18,910 bases of DNA from JBLHUT01 sp047629975 (GCA_047629975.1 JBLHUT010000032.1:1-18910); one strand, 5' to 3'; positions 1 through 8,369 are shown, numbered from the stretch's first letter. Numbers and translations are program-made. The notes: a model not told the origin generated them from the letters alone.

Positions 1-19
1 CTTCACCACCATCCGCCAT
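1..19 (-). CDS. Start of a leftward gene cut by the window edge
   Basis: Reading the minus strand, an ATG at 19-17 is followed by an open frame (M-A-D-G-G-E) that runs off the left edge. A strong ribosome binding site, GGAGGG, lies 4 bases upstream of the ATG. That spacing and strength are the whole basis for the call. Six codons are too few to suggest a product. A second in-frame or nearby ATG at 12-10 lacks the same spacing. Confidence 0.35.
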
Positions 20-420
20 CAGACCCTCCAATCAAAAATTCTGGCGGATCATCCCAAGCCAATCACTGGCCAGGAACCCGTCAAATCAATGGGCCCGAAA
101 CGGCGCATACCCCAGAGGTGGGGACGAGTAGACAGATCGCGCCGAGTCCAGCCGTCAGTCGCGATATGACGCTTGGCGAAAAGTTCGGCGCATGGCGCCT
201 CATAAGCTGTTGGTTGATTTGATCGTCAGCCAAATTCCTACAGAGCTTCAAAAGGACAGGCAAACGAAGGCACGTTTCACAGGCATACAGGTCATAGCAA
301 TGATCAAAGAGCGAGAAGATCACAACCGGCGCAGGCCACATTTACCCTTGGAAAATCTGAGCCTGATGGCGTTTTTGCGTAGAAACCTGACGGATAAGAT
401 GGCCACCCAAGGCCAAAAAT
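20..420. other. Mostly non-coding or uncertain stretch of lower GC
   Basis: This 400-base stretch lies between the start of the leftward edge gene and the stop of the leftward small gene at 421. Base composition is visibly closer to even than in the genes to the right. Frames are open by chance on both strands, but none has a good ribosome binding site or a recognisable protein. It probably contains the promoter of the edge gene. I see no convincing promoter, terminator, tRNA or insertion-sequence end. Confidence 0.4.
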
Positions 421-449
421 CTAACCCCAAGGACTCCGCGCAAAACTAG
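192..449 (+). CDS. Doubtful small hypothetical ORF (85 aa)
   Basis: An ATG-initiated frame of 85 residues, basic and rich in Lys, Arg and Gln, with no motif I recognise. Arguments against it: no Shine-Dalgarno sequence precedes the ATG, codon use is unlike the neighbours (AGG, AGA and ATA codons, little GC bias at third positions), and its last 29 bases overlap the 3' end of the better supported leftward gene at 421-657. It could be a young or transferred gene, a remnant, or chance. I list it only so that the stretch is not read as empty. Confidence 0.2.
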   Translation: MAPHKLLVDLIVSQIPTELQKDRQTKARFTGIQVIAMIKEREDHNRRRPHLPLENLSLMAFLRRNLTDKMATQGQKSNPKDSAQN

Positions 450-657
450 GGGAACCTTGCCGCCGGGGTAACACTGAGAAAGGTCTGACAGGCGATGTCT
501 CGATTTTACTCACACACTCTGCCAACATTTCCGCAACGCGCAGCGTTTGATGGTCCGCTGGCAGTTGTTCATTCTTTCGCACTGCCTCGAGGTAGACAAT
601 CAGACCCTCAATGACTTCCTTCGTTTCGCTCAAAGCATCCATGCTGGATTGTGACAT
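421..657 (-). CDS. Small hypothetical protein (78 aa)
   Basis: Product unknown. The ATG at 657 is chosen over an upstream in-frame start at 711 because AAAGG lies 7 bases before it and the extra upstream residues look unstructured. The N-terminal two thirds (about residues 7-53) are predicted helical, with a heptad-like run (ETKEVIEGLIVYLEAVRK, then AEMLAECVSKIE). The last 20 residues are basic and rich in Pro and Ser, probably disordered. There is no signal peptide or membrane segment. The size and helical character resemble small regulatory or adaptor proteins, but I recognise no family. It lies downstream of the MarR/receiver pair on the same strand, separated by an AT-rich 108-base gap with its own possible promoter. 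Confidence 0.6.
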   Translation of the reverse strand: MSQSSMDALSETKEVIEGLIVYLEAVRKNEQLPADHQTLRVAEMLAECVSKIETSPVRPFSVLPRRQGSPSFARSPWG

Positions 658-710
658 TTGTAAACCTTTTCGTGATCCAATACCGCCCGACCATCGATAT
701 GCTAATAGCA

Positions 711-738
711 ATTAACATAAAGTTTACAGAAAATTCAA
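711..738 (-). promoter_or_regulatory. Possible promoter of the small gene at 421-657
   Basis: On the minus strand, TTGAAT (738-733) and GTTAAT (716-711) are separated by 16 bases and match the sigma-70 -35 and -10 consensus at 4 of 6 positions each. They lie in the AT-rich gap 658-765, which stands out from the GC-rich surroundings. A start near 704 would give a leader of about 47 bases. The match is modest and the elements were found by eye. Confidence 0.3.
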
Positions 739-765
739 TATTTCGACCTGCTGCTTTTGTGCAAG

Positions 766-1134
766 TCATGACAACGCACTGATCGCATCCAGCATTTGAG
801 CCGCCCGAAACGGTTTCTGAATAACTTGACGCACACCGCGCATCTCGGCCAACGCCATTGTCGTTTCCATCGGCAGGTGCCCGCCGCCACCAGTCACAAG
901 AATCACCGGCATCTGCGGGAAATCATCCTGTATCCGGTCCAGAAGTGAAATGGCGTCACCATCACCAAGCCAAAAATCCACAATCGCCAGATCGAAATGC
1001 GGATCTTCGTTCAGCAGGGCAATTCCGGTTTCGATGCTGCCCGCCTCGATCATGTCATGCGCTTGTGTTGCCAGTAACCGCGCCATAAATTTGCGGATTG
1101 CCGGATCGTCTTCAATGAGCAAGATTCGCGCCAT
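766..1134 (-). CDS. Receiver-only response regulator (CheY-like, 122 aa)
   Basis: A single receiver domain with no output domain. Residues 1-122 show the REC pattern: the acidic pair E8/D9/D10 after the first strand (ILLIEDD), phospho-acceptor D53 (AIVDFWLGDG), T81 after strand four (VILVTGG), and K107 in the QKPF motif. All catalytic positions are intact, so phosphorylation by a histidine kinase is expected, but no kinase lies in the window. Such proteins act through protein contacts or as phosphate relays or sinks. Its ATG is 3 bases past the stop of the MarR gene, so the two are almost surely cotranscribed. A GGGG tetrad follows T81, which is slightly unusual. The partner is unknown. Confidence 0.93.
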   Translation of the reverse strand: MARILLIEDDPAIRKFMARLLATQAHDMIEAGSIETGIALLNEDPHFDLAIVDFWLGDGDAISLLDRIQDDFPQMPVILVTGGGGHLPMETTMALAEMRGVRQVIQKPFRAAQMLDAISALS

Positions 1135-1137
1135 CCG

Positions 1138-1587
1138 TCACAGATCCTTTTCATTTCGGGTTATCACAAGAGTTTGAAGCGCTCTTTTGAATGTTGCCCG
1201 TTGATCATCGGGCAACATGTTGAGGCGCTTTGCAATCAGAATAATGGGGTCGCCGTCAAGGGCAAGTCGCCCCTCAATCGTCAAAAACAACAGATTACTG
1301 CGCGCATCATCGGGGTTGGGCTGCGATTCGACCATGCCCCGCTTCGACAATGTTTGCAAAGCACGACTTACCGGAGCAGTCGTCAGGCCAAGAAACCGCG
1401 CAACATACTGTACCGTACACAGCTCCACCTGTGTCCGCGCCAGATAGCGCAGGATCGACCACTGCAACGGCTGAATGTCTGTCGAACGCAAAGACGAATA
1501 GGTGCCCCGAACAATCTGCTCGATCAGGACGGCCGCGGCGATATCACTCTTGAGGCAATTCTGTGAGGTTTTCTCGTTTTCCGACAT
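1138..1587 (-). CDS. MarR family transcriptional regulator (149 aa)
   Basis: A winged helix-turn-helix protein of normal MarR length. The helix LQWSILRYLAR begins at residue 41. The helix-turn-helix follows at about 57-83 (VQYVARFLGLTTAPVSRAL, then LSKRG), and the wing at about 88-104 includes the NPDDARSN loop that matches the usual D-x-R motif. The C-terminal helix serves dimerisation in the family. The ATG at 1587 is chosen over one 12 codons upstream because GGAGG with strong extended complementarity lies just before it. No ligand can be inferred. MarR proteins commonly repress their own operon, so the receiver gene 3 bases downstream is the likeliest target. Cys11 and Cys57 could be redox sensors, but that is speculation. 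Confidence 0.92.
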   Translation of the reverse strand: MSENEKTSQNCLKSDIAAAVLIEQIVRGTYSSLRSTDIQPLQWSILRYLARTQVELCTVQYVARFLGLTTAPVSRALQTLSKRGMVESQPNPDDARSNLLFLTIEGRLALDGDPIILIAKRLNMLPDDQRATFKRALQTLVITRNEKDL

Positions 1588-1688
1588 GTAACCTCCCTCC
1601 TGACTCTTCGTATTTTCCATCACAGCGCCGTCTTTTCGCTACGATCACCCAGCAAACGACAATACGTCACTGTTTAGCAGATAAGCCC

Positions 1689-2564
1689 TCACAAAGGGAT
1701 CATATCCACTGCCTGACTGCTTTTTCCACCACCGGCAGCCCGCAGCACCCCCTTGATCGGCGAGACGTCGGAATAATCGCGCCCGTAGGCCACAACGACA
1801 TGATCCGTATGAATAAGCGTCGCATTCGTCGGATCATATTCAAGCCATCCGATGTCGGAACCGCACCATGCGCTTACCCAGGCATGCATCGCATCCGCCC
1901 CCTCAAGACGTGGTTGCCCCTCAGGGGGCTCTGTGCGTAAAAAACCACTGACATACCGCGCCGGAATGCCCAGCGCACGCAGCCCTGAAATCATGATATG
2001 CGAAAAATCCTGACAGACGCCGTGGCGTTTGTTAAACGCCTCGATCAGGGGCGTGTCAACCGTCGTCGCTTGCGCATCAAAAGTCATGTCTCGGTGCAAC
2101 GCCTGCCCCAGTTGAATGACGATATCGCGCACGGTGGCATCCTCAAAAATCTGGGTGCGCGCATATCGGGCGACCGCATCGGGGATATCCACACGCGGCG
2201 ATTGTCCTAGAAAGTGATGTGGCGCAACCGGACTCAGGCTCGTGTGAGCGGCAATTTCCGCCGCAAGCCGCTCCAGATCAGGGGAGATGTCCAACGACAC
2301 GCTTGTACCGAAGCAGGTCACTTTCGCGGTAATCCTGACATGCATCGCGCCGTGCGCGTGGTCGTGAAACAAGATAGCACCCGCATTCCCGAAGAAATCC
2401 GTTATGTCAAAACGTTCACGCGGCAAAGGATCAGCAGACAAACTCCATGACCCAACGTTCTGACGCCCCGGAATTTGTGCCGGAACCGCCCGCACAAGGT
2501 GGCGCCCCGATCCCACGATACCGTGGTAATCATGCGACAAGCGGAGCCTGATTTCATAATCCAT
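1689..2564 (-). CDS. Transglutaminase-like family protein (291 aa)
   Basis: Third gene of the amidoligase operon. The N-terminal half (about 1-110) is a beta-rich region of the bacterial transglutaminase N-terminal type. The transglutaminase-like core (about 150-250) shows the papain-fold triad: C184 in RHGVCQDFSH, H227 in MHAWVSAWC and D244 in LEYDPTN. Length is normal for the family. It has no signal peptide, so it is probably cytoplasmic. ATG 2564 is chosen because GAGAGG lies 7 bases upstream. An alternative ATG at 2579 overlaps the upstream stop as ATGA but has no ribosome binding site. Family members of this type are thought to act as peptidases or amide-transferring enzymes; the true substrate is unknown. 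The GGG near residue 280 and the short tail are ordinary. Confidence 0.93.
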   Translation of the reverse strand: MDYEIRLRLSHDYHGIVGSGRHLVRAVPAQIPGRQNVGSWSLSADPLPRERFDITDFFGNAGAILFHDHAHGAMHVRITAKVTCFGTSVSLDISPDLERLAAEIAAHTSLSPVAPHHFLGQSPRVDIPDAVARYARTQIFEDATVRDIVIQLGQALHRDMTFDAQATTVDTPLIEAFNKRHGVCQDFSHIMISGLRALGIPARYVSGFLRTEPPEGQPRLEGADAMHAWVSAWCGSDIGWLEYDPTNATLIHTDHVVVAYGRDYSDVSPIKGVLRAAGGGKSSQAVDMIPL

Positions 2565-2575
2565 ACTGGCACCTC

Positions 2576-5029
2576 TCATGTCAGATACCGCGCCGAAAGC
2601 ATATCCGACAGCGCCCATATCTGGCTGCGTAGCGCCAGCAATGCCGCCGCATCCAATGTGGCCGGTGTCTGTATCGCCAGTTGCGTATGCGCCTTGAGGG
2701 CCAGCCGCCCGGCAGGTGACAAGCCTCCGTTGGGCGATGCCCCCGGAAGCGCGTCAATATGCTCTTTCGCGCGGGTCAGGTGATACAGGATCGACCGCGG
2801 GTTCAGCCGGTCAAGCGCCAAAAGCTCGATCATCGAATAGGGCGTCGCCGAACTGTTGAACCGCGCCCGGTGCGCCATCACACTGTCGCCCAGCTCCAGC
2901 ACCAGATCAAACGCTCCGTCCGGCGCATCAGGGTCCAGAACCTGCGCAAGGATCGTCGCCATCGCGGCGGCCCGTTCAATCGACAGCCCGAGGCTCAAAA
3001 AACGCCAGCCGGTCGAGCGGTACATGTTTTCGTGCACCAGACCGGAAAACCCTGTCACTTTGCGCAGCAATATCCCCACCCGTGGCGCGGTCTCTTCAAG
3101 GGACACGCTGTCTTTAGACAGCTTCATCGCCGATTGGTGCAAATCCTTCAAAGCAAGGATACCATCGACGGAGAACCGGTCGCGAATACGTGCGGCACAC
3201 CCCATTGCACCGTTCAGCGAGGCCTCGAATTCGGACGCCAGCGCATTGGCCGTTTTACCGTCCGACAGCATGACCTGACTGCGAATGAAACTGGGCAGCG
3301 GATCATCATGGGCAACCCCGTCCGCACGCAGCCCGTAATGCGCCCGAAACGCCCGCATCGACCCCTCTGCACGTTCGATATAGCGCCCCAGCCAAAACAG
3401 GTTATCCGCAGCGCGGCTTGGCAGGTTTTCCGGCTTTGACCGCGCACCGTCAACACCGTGATCACGCGAAATCAAGGACACTTTCGGAACTTTCGAAGAA
3501 CTCAGCACCCAGACGTCAGAAACCGACCCGCCTGCCTGCATGGCAATCGCCTTGGCATCGGGGCTGGTGCTGATACGTGCATAGCCCCCCGGCATGACCT
3601 GCCACCCTTCGGGTGTCCGCGCCAGAAAGACCCGCATCGACATCGCCCGTGGCACAAGCCCCCCGTCGGCCCAGACCGGTGTTGTGGACAATGTCACAAT
3701 CTCTTGCCCGACAAGGTCATGCCCATGGCTGCGCAAAACCGCTTCCAGCTCCGCATCGGATTTTGTGGCAAACTGCGCCCCTTCGGCGATACTGTCAGGG
3801 TCGTCATGCGGCAATCGTTTGGCAAAAGCCGATCCGATCATGACATTGTTGCGATTGGCCAGAACACGCTCGCGCTCTGCTTTGGCACCGCACCACCACG
3901 TCGCAATATTGGGCAGCTTGAGCGGCGCCCCCGTGAGCGTCCGGCACAAATAAGGCAAAAAAGCCATCAACGCGCGGGTTTCAAGAATACCCGTGCCCAA
4001 CGCATTGAGCGTCGCAAGCCCTCCCTGCCGCGCCACATTGACCAACCCCGGCGTGCCCAGCTTGGATGTCTCGTCAAGCTCGAGCGGATCACAAAAACTG
4101 GCGTCCAGCCTGCGCCACAAAACGCTGATCGGGCGTAATCCGTCAACGGTGCGCACCTGAACGCGGCCATCCTGAACGATCAGATCCTCGCCCTCGACCA
4201 GCAAAAGCCCAAGATACCGCGCCAGAAACGCATGCTCGAAGAAGCCTTCGTTCATTTGTCCTGGCGTCAAAAGTGCGATTTGCTCGGTGCTGTCATCGCG
4301 CAAACCGTTGAGCGTTTCACGGAATGTCTGAAAGAAACCGGCAAGCCGGTGCACGTTGGACATCCCGAAAAAGTTGGGAAACACCCGAGAGGTTGCCACA
4401 CGGTTCTCAAGCGCAAACCCAGCGCCCGAGGGGGCCTCGGTGCGATCCCCCAACACCCACCACTGGCCATTCGGCCCGCGCCCGACCTCGAAGGCGACAA
4501 AATTCAAAAAGTGCCCCGATGCCGGCGCAACCCCCACCATCGGCCGCAGCCAGGCCGGGTTTTGCGCCACCAACGCCGCGGGAATATGCCCCTGCGCCAC
4601 AAGCCGGTTGTCACCGTACATATCCGACACAACCGTCTCGAGCAGGTCGGCGCGCTGTATCAACCCCTCGGAAATCTGCGCCCAGTCGGTGTCCGACACC
4701 ATGACCGGAATATGGCTGAGGGGCCAATCACGTTCGGACGCGCTTTCTTCGCCGTACTTGCGATAGAAAACGCCTGTGTCGCGCAGGTACTGGTTTCCCC
4801 GATGGAACCGCCCCGCAACCCCGTCGGGTGTCAATCCGGCCAGATGCGACACGAACGGACGCCAGACATCGCGCATTTTGCCCTGCGCATCGAACAACTC
4901 GTCCGAGACACCTTTTAGCCGCTGGTAACCGCGCAACAAATGCTGCACGGCGTCCTGTTCGCTGGTCACCGTATCAACAGAAGTCGCAGGTTTTGCGCCC
5001 TGTTGCGACTGCGAAACAGTATCAGACAT
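2576..5029 (-). CDS. Circularly permuted ATP-grasp / alpha-E fusion protein (817 aa)
   Basis: Two domains that are separate genes in many bacteria are fused here. Residues about 50-500 are the circularly permuted type 2 ATP-grasp region (DUF404/DUF407), with the diagnostic GDRTEAPSGAGFALENR at 194-210, LLTPGQMNEGFFEH at 253-266, LLVEGEDL at 276-283 and an SVLWRRLDASFCDPLEL block near 302-318. Residues about 536-812 are the alpha-helical alpha-E domain (DUF403), opening with SRAADNLFWLGRYIERAEG. ATP-grasp enzymes join a carboxylate to an amine through an acyl-phosphate, so an amide or peptide ligase role is inferred; substrates are unknown. ATG 5029 overlaps the upstream gene by 8 bases. A further upstream in-frame start is a TTG and is less likely. 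Its own stop lies 11 bases before the next start. Confidence 0.95.
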   Translation of the reverse strand: MSDTVSQSQQGAKPATSVDTVTSEQDAVQHLLRGYQRLKGVSDELFDAQGKMRDVWRPFVSHLAGLTPDGVAGRFHRGNQYLRDTGVFYRKYGEESASERDWPLSHIPVMVSDTDWAQISEGLIQRADLLETVVSDMYGDNRLVAQGHIPAALVAQNPAWLRPMVGVAPASGHFLNFVAFEVGRGPNGQWWVLGDRTEAPSGAGFALENRVATSRVFPNFFGMSNVHRLAGFFQTFRETLNGLRDDSTEQIALLTPGQMNEGFFEHAFLARYLGLLLVEGEDLIVQDGRVQVRTVDGLRPISVLWRRLDASFCDPLELDETSKLGTPGLVNVARQGGLATLNALGTGILETRALMAFLPYLCRTLTGAPLKLPNIATWWCGAKAERERVLANRNNVMIGSAFAKRLPHDDPDSIAEGAQFATKSDAELEAVLRSHGHDLVGQEIVTLSTTPVWADGGLVPRAMSMRVFLARTPEGWQVMPGGYARISTSPDAKAIAMQAGGSVSDVWVLSSSKVPKVSLISRDHGVDGARSKPENLPSRAADNLFWLGRYIERAEGSMRAFRAHYGLRADGVAHDDPLPSFIRSQVMLSDGKTANALASEFEASLNGAMGCAARIRDRFSVDGILALKDLHQSAMKLSKDSVSLEETAPRVGILLRKVTGFSGLVHENMYRSTGWRFLSLGLSIERAAAMATILAQVLDPDAPDGAFDLVLELGDSVMAHRARFNSSATPYSMIELLALDRLNPRSILYHLTRAKEHIDALPGASPNGGLSPAGRLALKAHTQLAIQTPATLDAAALLALRSQIWALSDMLSARYLT

Positions 5030-8000
5030 GCACCCCACGCCGCAAATCAAGGGTCATGGGAAACTCCGGATGTGGCACTTCGTCGGCAGGAATATAGCCC
5101 CCCGCCGTGTGCCCGTGCGGCTCGAAGCGGGCAAGCCGCCGCGCCTCGGCCTCGTTGCCATTCACGGGGAAAGTATCATAGTTGCGCCCCCCCGGATGGG
5201 CCACATGATACCGGCATCCACCCAAGGCATGCCCTGTCCACGTGTCGTAGATATCGAATGTCAAAGGAGCATGGACCGGCAATGTCGGATGCAGGGATTC
5301 CGCCGGTTGCCATGCCTTGAACCTGACACCGGCGACTGCGACACTGGGGTTGCCGGTCTTTTGCAGCGGCACGCGGCGGCCATTGGCCGTCACGATATAA
5401 CGACCCGGATCAGAGGTTGTCATCTTGACCTGCATCCGTTCGACCGAACTGTCGGTATAACGCGCAGTACCGCCGATGGCGCCGGTTTCGCCCAGCACGT
5501 GCCACGGCTCCATCGCCTGTCGCAACTCCAGCGTGACGCCTTCATAGCTCACTTCGCCACAGAACGGGAACCGGAACTCTGATTGCGCCTTGAACCATGC
5601 CGGATCGACATCAAGACCGTTGTCCGCCAGATCACGACACACCGAGACGAAATCCTGCCAGATAAAATGCGGCAGCATGAACCGGTCGTGCAATTGCGTG
5701 CCCCAACGGGTAAGCGGACCGGCCAGAGGCGCCTTCCACAGGCGCGAAATCATCGCGCGGATCAGAACCTGCTGCGCAAGGCTCATGCGCGGGTCGGGCG
5801 GCATCTCGAAGCCGCGAAATTCAACCAGCCCCAAACGACCTGTCGGGCCATCGGGGGAATAGAGCTTGTCGATGCAGATTTCCGTCCGGTGCGTGTTGCC
5901 CGTCACGTCGATCAACGCATTGCGCAACAGCCGGTCTACCAACCACGGCGGCGGGGCCTGCCCCTTGGCCGGATGCGGGATCTGGTCAAGCGCGATCTCC
6001 AGCTCGTAAAGCGCGTCTTGCCGGGCCTCGTCGATGCGCGGTGCCTGTGACGTCGGGCCGACGAAAACACCCGCAAACAGATACGACAGGCTCGGGTGGC
6101 GGTTCCATTGCAGGATCAGGGAGCGCAGCAGATCGGGCCGGCGCAAGAACGGGCTGTCCAGTGTGGTGGCCCCGCCAACAACAACATGATTGCCCCCGCC
6201 CGTACCGGTGTGACGCCCGTCAGTCATGAACTTGTCTGCGCCAAGCCGGCACTGGCGTGCTTCTTCGTACACTGCCTGCGTGATGGAAACACATTCGTCC
6301 CAATCGTGGGCGGGGTGGATATTTACCTCAAGCACCCCCGGATCGGGCGCAATCCGGATCACGTTCAAGCGGTGGTCCCCCGGAGGGCCGTAGCCTTCGA
6401 TGTGGACGGGCATTTTGTGCGTGGCCGCGGCATTCTCGGTCGCGGCCAGCAGATCAAGGTAATCTTCGGCACGCTCCACCGGCGGCAGGAAGACGCATAA
6501 CCGTCCGTCGCGCGGCTCGACACTGATTGCGGTGCGCACCGGCCCGCCGATTTCGCTCATTTGCTGCTCGATACGGGTCTGCTGTGTACCGTCGGATGAA
6601 GCCAGCAACGGCGCGGTTTCGCGGCGGTCAGAGGCAGTGTTCGCAGCCTCGAAGGCGGCAAACATCGCGTCCGGATCAGGCAGTGCGCCACGCTCTTCGG
6701 TTGGATCGGCCGGATAGGTATAGGGATAGGCCACAGCGCCGATGTGCGGCAATGATCCCAACGGCAGCCGGTAACCGACAGGGCTGTCACCGGGGGCCAG
6801 AAACAGATGACTGCGCCGCAAGGACCACCGCTCGGATTGCCACTTGCCACCGGCATTTGCCTGCCAGCGTTGCACCGGAAGCACGTAGCCCGCCGGCGTG
6901 TTCAGGCCCCGTTCAAAAACGCGCGCAATGCGGTTTCGCTCTTCGGGGTCCTTTAACCTGGAATTTTCGGGGGTCACGTTGTCGGGCAGATTGGCCTCTT
7001 TTACCAGCCATTCGGCGGGGTCTTCGTAGGCGGCAACGACATTGTCTGCCGACACTCCCAACGACGTGGCAATGGTGTCCAGCAGGGTGCGGGCGTCTTC
7101 GTGGGTGATGGTCGCATCGGATTTCTCGGGCGCGATCAGGTCGATGTCGCGCCAGACCGGCTTGCCATCACCGCGCCAGTAAAGCGAGAAGGTCCAGCGG
7201 GGAAGCGTCTCGCCGGGGTACCATTTGCCCTGCCCGTAATGCAGAAAGCCACCGGGCGCGAACCTGTCGCGCAGCCGGCGGATCAACTGGTCGGCAAGCG
7301 CACGTTTTTGCGGACCAACGGCGGCAGTATTCCACTCCGCACTCTCGAAATCATCAATCGAGACAAAGGTCGGCTCGCCGCCCATCGTCAGGCGCACGTC
7401 GCCCTCCTCAAGCTGTTGATCGACCTTTTTGCCCAGCGCATTCAGCGCGGTCCACGCGTCTTCGGAAAACGGCTTGGTGATGCGCGGATGCTCGGCCACG
7501 CGGCGCACCTGCATGTCGAAATCAAAGGTCACCTCGGCCGCGCTGGCCATCCCGACAATCGGGGCGGCATTGCTGTAATGCGGCGTGGCAGCCAACGGAA
7601 TATGACTTTCGCCAGTGAACAATCCCGACGTCGGATCAAGCCCGACCCAACCGGCACCGGGCAGGTAAACCTCGGCCCAGGCGTGCAAATCGGTAAAGTC
7701 GTGATCCGTGCCCGCGGGGCCGTCAATCGCCACCAGATCGGGTTTCAACTGGATCAGGTAGCCGGATACAAACCGCGCCGCGAGCCCGAGATTACGCAGG
7801 ATCTGTATCAACAACCAACTTGTATCGCGGCACGACCCCTTGCCGATGGTCAGTGTTTCCTCGGCGGTCTGCACCCCCGGCTCCATGCGAATGACATAGC
7901 CGATGTCGCGCGCCAGCCGTGCATTCAGCCCGACCAGAAAATCGATTGTGCGTTCTTTTGTACGCGGCACGGTCGCAAGATAGGCCTGAAGCTTGGGGCC

Positions 8001-8369
8001 GACCGGATCGGTCGTGCGATAGATCGACAGATCCGGTGCAAGGCTGTCGTCGTACCCGAAGGGAAACGTCTCGGCCTGTTCCTCGACGAAAAAGTCGAAC
8101 GGATTGTAAACCGACATATCGGCCACCAGATCAACCTCGATCTTGAACTCGCGGACCGGTTCGGGAAACACAAACCGCGCAAGCCAGTTGCCATAGGGGT
8201 CTTGCTGATGGTTCACAAAATGACCCGATGGCGACACCTTGAGCGAATGCGAAATCACCCGTGTGCGCGAATGCACCGCCGGACGCAGACGGATAATCTG
8301 GGGACCAAGCGTCACGGGCCGGTCATATTTATAATGCGTCAGGTGATAGATGCTCGCTTGTATACTCAT
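5022..8369 (-). CDS. Transglutaminase / DUF2126 putative amidoligase (1115 aa)
   Basis: First gene of the operon. Residues about 1-90 are the bacterial transglutaminase N-terminal domain (opening YHLTHYKYDRPV). Residues about 140-250 are the transglutaminase-like core, with the triad C180 (GKGSCRDTSW), H229 (DLHAWAEVY) and D245 (GLDPTSG). The remaining 800 residues match DUF2126, described in Pfam as a putative amidoligase: LTMGGEPTFVSIDD at 327-340, GQGKWYPGE near 379, HTGTGGGNHVVVGG at 720-733, and NTHRTEICIDKLYSP with VEFRGFEMPP at 825-858. The acidic and histidine-rich motifs suit metal-ATP chemistry of the glutamine-synthetase-like ligases. So one chain may both form and break or move amide bonds. 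AAGG lies 6 bases before the ATG. Length is normal for this architecture. Confidence 0.95.
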   Translation of the reverse strand: MSIQASIYHLTHYKYDRPVTLGPQIIRLRPAVHSRTRVISHSLKVSPSGHFVNHQQDPYGNWLARFVFPEPVREFKIEVDLVADMSVYNPFDFFVEEQAETFPFGYDDSLAPDLSIYRTTDPVGPKLQAYLATVPRTKERTIDFLVGLNARLARDIGYVIRMEPGVQTAEETLTIGKGSCRDTSWLLIQILRNLGLAARFVSGYLIQLKPDLVAIDGPAGTDHDFTDLHAWAEVYLPGAGWVGLDPTSGLFTGESHIPLAATPHYSNAAPIVGMASAAEVTFDFDMQVRRVAEHPRITKPFSEDAWTALNALGKKVDQQLEEGDVRLTMGGEPTFVSIDDFESAEWNTAAVGPQKRALADQLIRRLRDRFAPGGFLHYGQGKWYPGETLPRWTFSLYWRGDGKPVWRDIDLIAPEKSDATITHEDARTLLDTIATSLGVSADNVVAAYEDPAEWLVKEANLPDNVTPENSRLKDPEERNRIARVFERGLNTPAGYVLPVQRWQANAGGKWQSERWSLRRSHLFLAPGDSPVGYRLPLGSLPHIGAVAYPYTYPADPTEERGALPDPDAMFAAFEAANTASDRRETAPLLASSDGTQQTRIEQQMSEIGGPVRTAISVEPRDGRLCVFLPPVERAEDYLDLLAATENAAATHKMPVHIEGYGPPGDHRLNVIRIAPDPGVLEVNIHPAHDWDECVSITQAVYEEARQCRLGADKFMTDGRHTGTGGGNHVVVGGATTLDSPFLRRPDLLRSLILQWNRHPSLSYLFAGVFVGPTSQAPRIDEARQDALYELEIALDQIPHPAKGQAPPPWLVDRLLRNALIDVTGNTHRTEICIDKLYSPDGPTGRLGLVEFRGFEMPPDPRMSLAQQVLIRAMISRLWKAPLAGPLTRWGTQLHDRFMLPHFIWQDFVSVCRDLADNGLDVDPAWFKAQSEFRFPFCGEVSYEGVTLELRQAMEPWHVLGETGAIGGTARYTDSSVERMQVKMTTSDPGRYIVTANGRRVPLQKTGNPSVAVAGVRFKAWQPAESLHPTLPVHAPLTFDIYDTWTGHALGGCRYHVAHPGGRNYDTFPVNGNEAEARRLARFEPHGHTAGGYIPADEVPHPEFPMTLDLRRGVHV

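Noticed and set aside
81..341. An 86-codon minus-strand frame with a hydrophobic C-terminal part
   Set aside because: No ribosome binding site, unlikely composition with many cysteines, and no recognisable motif; it overlaps another doubtful frame on the plus strand.
400..415. TGGCC-acccaa-GGCCA as a terminator for the gene at 421-657
   Set aside because: Only five base pairs and no T run after it on the minus strand.
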